A stretch of 64,000 nucleotides of DNA, from assembly GCF_000183725.1 (NCBI RefSeq), contig NC_014762.1, positions 744,001 through 808,000 on the forward strand, written 5' to 3'. Position 1 is the first letter of the stretch. Every line of letters starts with the position of its first letter. The notes beneath the pieces are model-generated. The model searched no databases and was not told where the DNA came from. It was given only the letters and a program-made list of their open reading frames with translations. The position numbers were made by a program, and so were the translations under genes. This DNA is from Sulfuricurvum kujiense DSM 16994. Its GTDB lineage: Bacteria > Campylobacterota > Campylobacteria > Campylobacterales > Sulfurimonadaceae. Below are positions 12,105 to 19,074 of this stretch, piece after piece.

Positions 12105-12638
12105 ATGATGAAGAAAGTTGCTTTTTTAAGCGCAACAGTAGCAATGCTCGTTTTGAGCGGATGTAGTTCAAAAGAGCCTGCAATCGATGCATCTGCAAAT
12201 GCGAACGCATCTGCAGGTACAAAAGCAAACGGTTCTGATGCAAACTCAGTTATTTCACCGGTTAGCAATGCTAACGTTACAGATGCTAATGGCGCAAACG
12301 GTGCAAACGGTTCTGATGGCGGGTTGGTCAGCATTTTGTTCGACTATGACAAATTTGACATTCGTGCAGATATGCAAGATGCGATGGCAAAAAACGCGTT
12401 GTTGGTTAAAGGCAAAACAATCAAACTCGAAGGTAACTGTGACGAATTCGGAAGTGATGAGTACAACTTCGCGCTTGGACTAAAACGTGCAAATTCTGTT
12501 AAAGCAGCATTGGTAAACAGCGGCATCAGCGCTGATTCTATTGCTATGTCAAGTCTTGGAGAAAGCAATCCGGTATGTTTGGAAAAAAGCAAAGATTGCT
12601 GGCAAAAAAATCGTCGTGTAGATTTCAAACTTCCATAA
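12105..12638 (+). CDS. pal: peptidoglycan-associated lipoprotein Pal
   Basis: Outer-membrane lipoprotein that binds peptidoglycan and TolB. The 177 aa start with a lipoprotein signal ending LSGC (acylated C20). A low-complexity linker rich in Ala, Asn, Ser and Asp covers about 25-75. The OmpA-like domain (about 80-177) has the peptidoglycan-binding pattern GNCDEFGSDEYN...LGLKRA. The E. coli consensus has H or T after the first residues where this has N and C, which is common in Campylobacterota. The cpoB gene follows without a gap. Confidence 0.94.
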   Translation: MMKKVAFLSATVAMLVLSGCSSKEPAIDASANANASAGTKANGSDANSVISPVSNANVTDANGANGANGSDGGLVSILFDYDKFDIRADMQDAMAKNALLVKGKTIKLEGNCDEFGSDEYNFALGLKRANSVKAALVNSGISADSIAMSSLGESNPVCLEKSKDCWQKNRRVDFKLP

Positions 12639-13517
12639 ATGCGTCTGTTAGTCATTATTCCCTTTTTACTAACAATTACTGCATCCGCAACGGAACCCTC
12701 CGTTTTCGGTGCGGGTGATCTGAACTCCCCTAATCCTTACGGTCTTACCCACGAAGAAAAACTAATTTTAGAAAATAAAAAAGAGCTTCAATCCGTTATT
12801 CAAAAAAACAATATGCAAAATGCAAAAGTTGAGACGGTTACCGAACGTTTAGACGGGATGCAGGGGATTCTTGAAGGACTCGGACAACGATCTAACGAAC
12901 AAAGTATAATCTTACAAAAGCTTCAAGACAAACTTTCGGTTGAAAGTAACGGAAGTGTCAGTTTGGATGATCTCAGTAAACAAGTGAACGCCAATACAGA
13001 AAATATCGCCCAGTTTAAAGCACTTCTCGAAGAGCTTTCCCATGCGGTAGATGAAATCAATATGAATTATGTCTCGAAAGAGCAATTTGCGGTGTTGATA
13101 AAACAGCTTAAAGTCAGTGTGCCTGAGCGTCCGGCAGCGTCTTCTGCAAAAATGTCCAATGCCGATATTGAAAAAGAGGCAAATAAGCTTTTTTCTCAAA
13201 AAAAATACGATGATGCTCAAAGCTATTTTGAACAAATGATTCAAAAAAAGTATAAAGTCTCTGATGCATATTTTATGATCGGCGAGACACAGTTTGAACG
13301 TAAAAAATATAAAGAAGCCGTCTTAAGTTACAAGGAGTCGGCATCTCGCAACGAGAAAGCGCTCTATATGCCTACGTTGTTACTTCATTCGGGTATTTCG
13401 ATGGAAAAAACGGGAGATACGGCTACGGCTAAAGCTTTTTATCAAGCGACAATTTCCAAATTCGGCGGGAGCGGTGCTTCAAAAGAGGCACAAGAACGTC
13501 TGTCTAAGTTAAAATAA
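12639..13517 (+). CDS. cpoB: Tol-Pal associated protein CpoB/YbgF
   Basis: Periplasmic protein that in E. coli coordinates peptidoglycan synthesis with Tol-driven outer-membrane constriction. The 292 aa start directly after pal with a signal peptide (RLLVIIPFLLTITASA). A coiled-coil region lies at about 45-145 and C-terminal tetratricopeptide repeats at about 175-290 (ANKLFSQKKYDDAQSYFEQ, MIGETQFERKKYKEAVLSYK). The terminal position in the tol cluster supports the name. Confidence 0.87.
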   Translation: MRLLVIIPFLLTITASATEPSVFGAGDLNSPNPYGLTHEEKLILENKKELQSVIQKNNMQNAKVETVTERLDGMQGILEGLGQRSNEQSIILQKLQDKLSVESNGSVSLDDLSKQVNANTENIAQFKALLEELSHAVDEINMNYVSKEQFAVLIKQLKVSVPERPAASSAKMSNADIEKEANKLFSQKKYDDAQSYFEQMIQKKYKVSDAYFMIGETQFERKKYKEAVLSYKESASRNEKALYMPTLLLHSGISMEKTGDTATAKAFYQATISKFGGSGASKEAQERLSKLK

Positions 13518-13567
13518 GCGCCATTGTGCTAAATGTCTGTTTTCAGCATCACCATAGGTAAATGTGC

Positions 13568-13573
13568 TACAAT
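13568..13573 (+). promoter_or_regulatory. extended -10 promoter for slyD
   Basis: TACAAT preceded by TGC (an extended -10 pattern) lies in the 84-base gap after cpoB, 28 bases before the slyD ATG; an AAGAAGG ribosome site follows. No clear -35. Confidence 0.45.
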
Positions 13574-13601
13574 CGCAAAATCTTAAAAGAAGGCTAATCA
13601 A

Positions 13602-14123
13602 ATGGCAATTGAAAATAATCAAATTGTATCGATCGAGTATGAAGTACGTGACGGCGGAGTTGTCGTGGACAGCAATGTCGGCGGACACCCGTTGACATTT
13701 ATGTTTGGAAAAGGTCAAATTATCCCAGGTCTTGAAGCTGGAATCGCACACATGAATATGGGTGATAAAGGCGACGTATTGGTTAAAGCGCACGATGCAT
13801 ACGGTGATTACAACGAAGAAGCGCAGCAAGAACTTCCTCGTGAACAATTTGCAGGGATCGATTTGAATGTCGGTATGACATTGTACGGACAAGGCGAAGA
13901 CGGCGGAACCGTTCAAGTTGTGGTAAAAGAAATTAAAGACGATGCGGTCATTATCGATTTCAATCACCCTCTTGCAGGAAAAGATTTGATGTTCACCGTT
14001 ACTATTTCTAATGTACGTGATGCATCGGCAGAAGAAGCGATGACCGGAATTCCGGCGGAAAACAAAGTGGATAATAGCGGATGTTGTGGAAGTGGCGGTA
14101 ATCACGGCTGTGGATGTCACTAA
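13602..14123 (+). CDS. slyD: FKBP-type peptidyl-prolyl isomerase SlyD
   Basis: Cytosolic cis-trans prolyl isomerase and metallochaperone, in related bacteria important for nickel delivery to hydrogenase or urease. The 173 aa have the FKBP core at both ends of the domain (VSIEYEVRDG...GQIIPGLEAGIAHM) with the IF chaperone insert between (about 70-130). The C-terminal tail from residue 160 is Cys/Gly/His-rich (CCGSGG, HGCGCH), the expected metal-binding tail. The last codons overlap the next reading frame. Confidence 0.93.
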   Translation: MAIENNQIVSIEYEVRDGGVVVDSNVGGHPLTFMFGKGQIIPGLEAGIAHMNMGDKGDVLVKAHDAYGDYNEEAQQELPREQFAGIDLNVGMTLYGQGEDGGTVQVVVKEIKDDAVIIDFNHPLAGKDLMFTVTISNVRDASAEEAMTGIPAENKVDNSGCCGSGGNHGCGCH

Positions 14124-14880
14124 TTTTTTAACTGCATCGAACGCTTCTATTGAAGCGTTTAAAACCGCTAACCTACTAAAAGGATTAGGGGTTAACGCTA
14201 TCATTTTCGGAGAACGGGGGACGGGTAAACTTACCCTTGCCCGTTATATACTTCCCCATGCACCCATCATTGATGCCGGTCATTTTGATGAACTTCTTGA
14301 TGCATTGGAGTCGCATAGTGATGTCATTATTCATCGACTGGATAATGTCGCTAATCTAAAACGTCTTATAGAGACGATCCAAAAAACACGTACACGTGTC
14401 ATAGCAACCGGCGGAGGCCGTTATTCTCAAGATCAGTTGGATGAGATTTTTACGATTCGTCTTGCATTACCGCCATTGAGTGAGCGGCAGGAAGATGTTG
14501 CCGTATTGGTAGAAGCTTTTGTCAAAGAAGCAAGCCATACCCTAGGAAAATCTGAGCCATTTGATTATGAGGGGTTTATTCCTGACTTGAGTGAAAACGC
14601 TATTTCTCTACGGCGTCAAGTTTACATGCATTATTTGTTTGACAGCATTAATGAAAATGATTTGATGGAGATTATGGAACACTATTTGGAAGAAAAACTC
14701 GGAAGCAACAATGACTATAGGGCGTTTTTGCATCTGTACGAAGTTCCCCTTATCCGTGCGGGTATCAAACGGTTTAAGTCCCAATTACAGTTGGCTGAGC
14801 GGCTTGGATTGAACCGCAATACGTTACGGAAAAAAATTGCCGATCATGGCGAATACCAATTAGAAATCAAGGAGCATTAA
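14086..14880 (+). CDS. Fis-type regulator with a reduced sigma54-activator ATPase domain
   Basis: A 264 aa protein with a P-loop GERGTGKLTLARYI near residue 43, an AAA-like region, and a C-terminal Fis-type helix-turn-helix (QLAERLGLNRNTLRKKI). It looks like a sigma54 enhancer-binding protein cut down: the GAFTGA loop that contacts sigma54 is missing and the Walker B region (DVIIHRLDN) lacks the usual acidic pair. It therefore probably does not activate sigma54 in the normal way. The first start (14086) lies inside slyD; GTG 14110 is an alternative. It sits between slyD and fabD and overlaps fabD by one base. The target genes are unknown. Confidence 0.75.
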   Translation: MEVAVITAVDVTNFLTASNASIEAFKTANLLKGLGVNAIIFGERGTGKLTLARYILPHAPIIDAGHFDELLDALESHSDVIIHRLDNVANLKRLIETIQKTRTRVIATGGGRYSQDQLDEIFTIRLALPPLSERQEDVAVLVEAFVKEASHTLGKSEPFDYEGFIPDLSENAISLRRQVYMHYLFDSINENDLMEIMEHYLEEKLGSNNDYRAFLHLYEVPLIRAGIKRFKSQLQLAERLGLNRNTLRKKIADHGEYQLEIKEH

Positions 14881-15815
14881 TGTCAAAAAAAATCGCGATG
14901 ATTTTCCCTGGTCAGGGAAGCCAGAGCATCGGTATGGGTAAATCGTTTTATGAAAACAGCGCGCTCGCTCGTGAAATGTTTGAAAAAACGGGCGAGCGTA
15001 TCGGAGTTGATTTTGCAAAACTTTTGTTTGAGGAAAACGATCAACTCGATAAAACCGAATACACCCAACCCGCGATTTTATTGGTATCGATGATCGCCTA
15101 TAAATTGTTTCAAGAATCCCGACCGAGTGATGCCGTAATGTTTTTGGGCCACTCTTTGGGCGAATTTAGTGCTCTATGCGCCAGCGGTGCGATCAACTAT
15201 GTCGATGCGGTTGAATTGGTGCATAAACGTGGAAAGCTTATGTCTCAGGCATGTGAGAGCATTAATGCGGGGATGATGGCTATTTTGGGTCTTGATGACG
15301 CAGTGGTCGAAGAACTTTGCGCAAAAGCAAATAGCGAGGGCAAGCAGGTGTGGCCTGCCAATTATAACCAAGCGGGTCAGCTTGTTGTTGCCGGCATTAA
15401 AGAAGATCTTCAATCGATGGAGAGCGTATTCAAAGAAGCGGGTGCGAAGAGGGCATTATTGCTGAACATGTCAATCGCCAGCCACTGTCCGCTCCTCTCA
15501 AGTGCTATGGAGCCGCTGGGCGAAGCGATGGAAGCAATGGTGAATGACAGTTTCAGCGCTCCGATCGTATCGAACGTAACGACTGAAAAGTATGCGACGA
15601 AATCCGAGGCATTGAAACTGCTTAAAGTTCAGTTGATTCAGCCCGTTAAATACAAGCAATCGATCGAAGCGGTTGCCGGCGAGATCGATATGATGATCGA
15701 ATTCGGTAACGGTGCGGTTTTAAAAGGGCTGAATAAACGCAATGCCCCGGATGTCGAGACATTGGGCATTTCGGATATGGAATCGCTTAGCAAGGTTTGT
15801 GAAGCACTCTCATGA
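14880..15815 (+). CDS. fabD: malonyl-CoA:ACP transacylase
   Basis: Loads malonyl groups onto acyl carrier protein for fatty acid synthesis. The 311 aa are full length. FPGQGSQ (9-15), the nucleophile motif GHSLGE with S92, R117 and H202 (in ASHCPLL) give the complete active site. The ATG overlaps the stop of the upstream regulator (TAATG), and the gene end overlaps the next gene by four bases (ATGA). Confidence 0.96.
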   Translation: MSKKIAMIFPGQGSQSIGMGKSFYENSALAREMFEKTGERIGVDFAKLLFEENDQLDKTEYTQPAILLVSMIAYKLFQESRPSDAVMFLGHSLGEFSALCASGAINYVDAVELVHKRGKLMSQACESINAGMMAILGLDDAVVEELCAKANSEGKQVWPANYNQAGQLVVAGIKEDLQSMESVFKEAGAKRALLLNMSIASHCPLLSSAMEPLGEAMEAMVNDSFSAPIVSNVTTEKYATKSEALKLLKVQLIQPVKYKQSIEAVAGEIDMMIEFGNGAVLKGLNKRNAPDVETLGISDMESLSKVCEALS

Positions 15816-16570
15816 AAGTAGCTTTGATTCAATCTGCACCGAAACTCAGCCGATCGAATCTCGCTGACGTTCTCGCCTTGGTTGAATCAAACAAAAGTGC
15901 GGATGTCGTTGTTTTCCCCGAACTTGCTCTCAGCGGCTATCTTCTTCAAGATAAACTCTATGAAGATGCGTGGAAAATTGACGAGTTGGATGATCTTAAA
16001 AAGGCAAGTGAAGCATGTGATATCGTCATCGGTGCGGCACTGTGGGATGAGGGGCATGTTTATAACTCCGCCCTTTACTTTTCACAAGGCCAATTGCTTC
16101 ACATTCACCATAAAAATCATCTTCCGACTTATGGGATGTTCGAAGAGGGGCGCTATTTTAGCGCAGGCAATGAGATCATATCCTTTCAAACTCCTCACGG
16201 AAATGCCGTAATGGTCATATGCGAAGATGTATGGCGAGCAGAGACGATGGCCGAGATTGCTGCATCGGATGCAGAGGTTGTTTACGTATTGGCCGCTTCT
16301 CCGGCACGTGATTTTACGGAGGAGGGGATCAGCATTGAATCCCAATGGGATGCGTTGTTGAAATCTACCGCACTTTTGAGCCATAATTATGTTGTTTTCG
16401 TTAATCGTGTCGGATTTGAAGACGGGCTAGGTTTTTGGGGCGGAAGCCGTGTCATCTCTCCGATGGGAAAAATAGAGCAGCGTTTATCACTTTTTGAATG
16501 TGAAGAAAAAATATGTTCTCTCGACGGACGGTTGAAAAAACTGGGTCGATATTTAGTAAAAAACAGATAA
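15812..16570 (+). CDS. nitrilase/carbon-nitrogen hydrolase family amidase
   Basis: A 252 aa cytosolic hydrolase with the full nitrilase triad: E37 in FPELALSGY, K101 in HHKNHLPTYG and C137 in VICEDVW. This resembles the glutaminase domain of NAD synthetase, although no synthetase domain is attached. The substrate cannot be read from sequence; it is probably a small amide. It is coupled to fabD by ATGA and followed eight bases later by mtnN. The same order is seen in some Campylobacterota. Confidence 0.82.
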   Translation: MKVALIQSAPKLSRSNLADVLALVESNKSADVVVFPELALSGYLLQDKLYEDAWKIDELDDLKKASEACDIVIGAALWDEGHVYNSALYFSQGQLLHIHHKNHLPTYGMFEEGRYFSAGNEIISFQTPHGNAVMVICEDVWRAETMAEIAASDAEVVYVLAASPARDFTEEGISIESQWDALLKSTALLSHNYVVFVNRVGFEDGLGFWGGSRVISPMGKIEQRLSLFECEEKICSLDGRLKKLGRYLVKNR

Positions 16571-16578
16571 GGGAAAAA

Positions 16579-17271
16579 ATGAAAATTGCCATTATGGGTG
16601 CAATGCGCGAAGAAATAGAACCGATTTTAGCCGCATTGGGTAATTACACCATTGAGAAATATGCGGGAAATATATACTATCATGCTGAATATGCAGGTCA
16701 TGAGCTTATTATCGCCTATTCTAAAATAGGGAAAGTTTTTTCAGCGATTACCGCTACGATCATGTTGGAACGCTACGGTGCGAAAGCGCTTTTATTTAGC
16801 GGTGTCGCCGGAGGGATCAGCAAAGATTTGAAAATCGGCGATTTGATTATGGCAAGTGCTTTGTGTCAGCATGATGTCGATATCACCGCTTTCGGGCATC
16901 CTGAGGGCTTTATTCCCGAGAGCTTCGTTATGATCGAATCGGATGAGGATATGCGCTCTCTTGCTTCTGAAATCGCTGTTGATATGGGGGTTGATCTTTA
17001 TGAAGGGATTATTGCAACGGGAGATCAATTCGTCGCATCAAGCGAGCGAAAAGAATGGATAGAGAAGACGTTTAATGCCGATGCTTTGGAAATGGAAGGG
17101 ACAAGCGTAGCGTGCGTCTGTCAAAATTTCGGTGTTCCGTTTTTTATTCTCCGTGCGATCAGCGATGCGGCTGACGGTGATGCCGGAATGGATTTTGATA
17201 CGTTCCTCAAAAGCTCGGCACAGGTAAGTGCCAAATTTATTTTAGAGATGGTAAAACGCATTGGCGATTAA
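16579..17271 (+). CDS. mtnN: 5'-methylthioadenosine/S-adenosylhomocysteine nucleosidase
   Basis: Cleaves MTA and SAH (and in many Campylobacterota 6-amino-6-deoxyfutalosine for menaquinone synthesis) into adenine and the sugar. I use ATG 16579 (MKIAIMGAMREE) with GGGAAA just upstream; a longer open frame into the previous gene has no support. The 230 aa fit the family, with E12 in the N-terminal motif, LFSGVAGG, the ALEMEG substrate-binding motif and the catalytic Asp in AISDAADG. The futalosine role is inferred from the phylum. Confidence 0.95.
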   Translation: MKIAIMGAMREEIEPILAALGNYTIEKYAGNIYYHAEYAGHELIIAYSKIGKVFSAITATIMLERYGAKALLFSGVAGGISKDLKIGDLIMASALCQHDVDITAFGHPEGFIPESFVMIESDEDMRSLASEIAVDMGVDLYEGIIATGDQFVASSERKEWIEKTFNADALEMEGTSVACVCQNFGVPFFILRAISDAADGDAGMDFDTFLKSSAQVSAKFILEMVKRIGD

Positions 17272-18019
17272 ACTCAGTAAAAAAATTATGAGCAAAATCG
17301 GCCGTACCAATGCCGAATTCGCTCTTATTGAAGAGGGTGATCGTATCCTTGTCGGTCTTAGCGGCGGGAAAGATTCGCTGACCATGGTTCATGCATTGCG
17401 TGAACAGCAGCGGCGCGCCCCGTTTAAATTTGAGATTCTTGCTGTAACGGTAACGTACGGTATGGGCGAGGATTTGTCGGCTTTGATCGCACATTGTGCG
17501 GAGCATGAGATTCCCCATAAAATCTACGAGACCAATACCTATGAGATTGCGGCTGATAAAATCCGTCAGAACTCTTCGTTTTGCAGTTTTTTCTCACGGA
17601 TGCGACGCGGAGCATTGTACAGTGCCGCAAAAGAATACGGATGCAATAAAGTAGCTCTGGGACACCATCTAGACGATGCGGCGGAGAGTTTTTTTATGAA
17701 TTTGATCTATAACGGTCATATGAGAGCACTCGCTCCCAAATATAAAGCGGGGAACGGTTTGATCGTTATCCGTCCGTTGATACAGCTTAGAGAGCGTCAG
17801 CTAGCCGCCTGCGCGTTGGAAAACGAGATGCCGACGATCGGAGATGAAGCGTGTCCGTCAATGCGCTTTGATGTTAAAATGCCTCATGCCAGAGCGAGTA
17901 TGAAAGTGATGCTCGCAGAGATGGAAGCAAAATACCCGGATCTGTTCGTCTCTATCAACTCAGCATTCGGCCATATCAGTGACGATACCTTTTTCGATCC
18001 TAAGCGCTTTTCTTTATAA
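17261..18019 (+). CDS. TtcA-like PP-loop ATPase with altered cluster cysteines
   Basis: A 252 aa protein of the tRNA 2-thiocytidine synthetase (TtcA) family, with the ATP pyrophosphatase loop SGGKDS near residue 36 and GHHLDDAAESF. In E. coli TtcA three cysteines bind the iron-sulfur cluster: two in CxLCSRLRRG and one in PCNLC. Here the matching regions read FCSFFSRMRRG and GDEACPSM, so the first Cys is kept but the second is Phe, and the first Cys of the later pair is Asp. The start is TTG 17261, overlapping mtnN, or ATG 17288. The function may be tRNA thiolation or something else. Confidence 0.78.
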   Translation: MAIKLSKKIMSKIGRTNAEFALIEEGDRILVGLSGGKDSLTMVHALREQQRRAPFKFEILAVTVTYGMGEDLSALIAHCAEHEIPHKIYETNTYEIAADKIRQNSSFCSFFSRMRRGALYSAAKEYGCNKVALGHHLDDAAESFFMNLIYNGHMRALAPKYKAGNGLIVIRPLIQLRERQLAACALENEMPTIGDEACPSMRFDVKMPHARASMKVMLAEMEAKYPDLFVSINSAFGHISDDTFFDPKRFSL

Positions 18020-18950
18020 ATTCGACCACTTTATGATCGGCACGGCTCAGTGAGAGCTGTGTGATCTCTTCTATCGTAAACCATTCGAACTCTTCTTCGA
18101 CATCTTCATGACTTAGGTAAACGTTTGCTTCAAGGGTAAAATGGCTGTAGTGCTGCGTAATATTTCCTAATGCTGTACCACCCGGTATTTCTGTTGTTTC
18201 ATAAAATCCCCATAATCCGTGTAAGAAACGTTCTTTCCGTTGCATTAGTGCGTATCGGCTATGGCGCTGATAAACAATGATGGAGCGTTTTCGGATGGGC
18301 TTGCGTGTTTTAGCTTTTGCATCAGGATAGGTGAGGGGATCTGTTTTTCCTTGGCAGCTCTCCTTAAACGGGCAAACTTCGCACAGCGGTTTTTTGGCAA
18401 GACATACCGTAGCGCCTACATCCATCATCGCCTGATTGTATTCAAACGGATGGCTGGAATCGAAGAGGGCATAAGCGTATTCCCACAGTTTTTTTTCATT
18501 TCGCTCTTTTAGAGCAAAATAGCGATGCAGTATCCGTTTGACATTTGCATCAAGTATGGGGAGGCTTTCACGGTACGCAAAGGCGGCAATCGCATGGGCG
18601 GTAGAACGTCCGATGCCGCTGAGATTCATCAAATCATGGGCATTGTCGGGGAGGATGCCGTTACATTGACGGGCGGCATGATGCAGATTTTTGGCTCGTG
18701 TGTAGTATCCGAGTCCTTCCCACATTTTAAGAACATCATCCAAATCGCTTTCGGCTATATCCAGCAGGGTCGGAAAACGTTCTAAAAACGGAAAATAGAA
18801 CCGCTCGAGGACGGTTTTGACCTGAGTCTGTTGAAGCATGATTTCGCTGACATAGATGTGGTAAGGATTATCAGTCGTACGCCAGGGCAGATCGTGGCGA
18901 CCGTTTTTATTGTACCATTGCAGGAGAGAAGTTTGAGGGGTAAGTTCCAT
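18000..18950 (-). CDS. mutY: A/G-specific adenine glycosylase MutY
   Basis: Removes adenine mispaired with 8-oxoguanine. The 316 aa contain the catalytic E36 (SEIMLQQTQV), a helix-hairpin-helix (LSGIGRSTAHAIAAF, 110-124), the catalytic D134 (PILDANV) and the iron-sulfur cluster cysteines C183, C190, C193, C199 (C-x6-C-x2-C-x5-C). A NUDIX-like domain that reads 8-oxoG is in the C-terminal quarter (about 225-316). The gene is convergent with the TtcA-like gene and overlaps its end by 20 bases. Confidence 0.95.
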   Translation of the reverse strand: MELTPQTSLLQWYNKNGRHDLPWRTTDNPYHIYVSEIMLQQTQVKTVLERFYFPFLERFPTLLDIAESDLDDVLKMWEGLGYYTRAKNLHHAARQCNGILPDNAHDLMNLSGIGRSTAHAIAAFAYRESLPILDANVKRILHRYFALKERNEKKLWEYAYALFDSSHPFEYNQAMMDVGATVCLAKKPLCEVCPFKESCQGKTDPLTYPDAKAKTRKPIRKRSIIVYQRHSRYALMQRKERFLHGLWGFYETTEIPGGTALGNITQHYSHFTLEANVYLSHEDVEEEFEWFTIEEITQLSLSRADHKVVEFIKKSA

Positions 18951-19034
18951 TTGAGAATTGTAGCGAAATCATTTTATTATAGTGAATTCAGAGATATGGT
19001 AAGGATATTATTTTGATAGGTTGATATATTTAGC

Positions 19035-19040
19035 TATAAT
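19035..19040 (+). promoter_or_regulatory. -10 box for the type I restriction operon
   Basis: TATAAT in the AT-rich gap between mutY and hsdR, 34 bases before the chosen hsdR ATG at 19075. It lies inside a longer open frame that begins at 19021, which argues for the later start. No clear -35. Confidence 0.4.
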
Positions 19041-19074
19041 TAAGAATCATATATATTGGGTGAAAAGGTTGGGA

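Noticed and set aside
12182-12330. Repetitive Ala/Asn/Asp-coding DNA in pal
   Set aside because: Low-complexity linkers are usual between the lipid anchor and the OmpA domain of Pal in this phylum.
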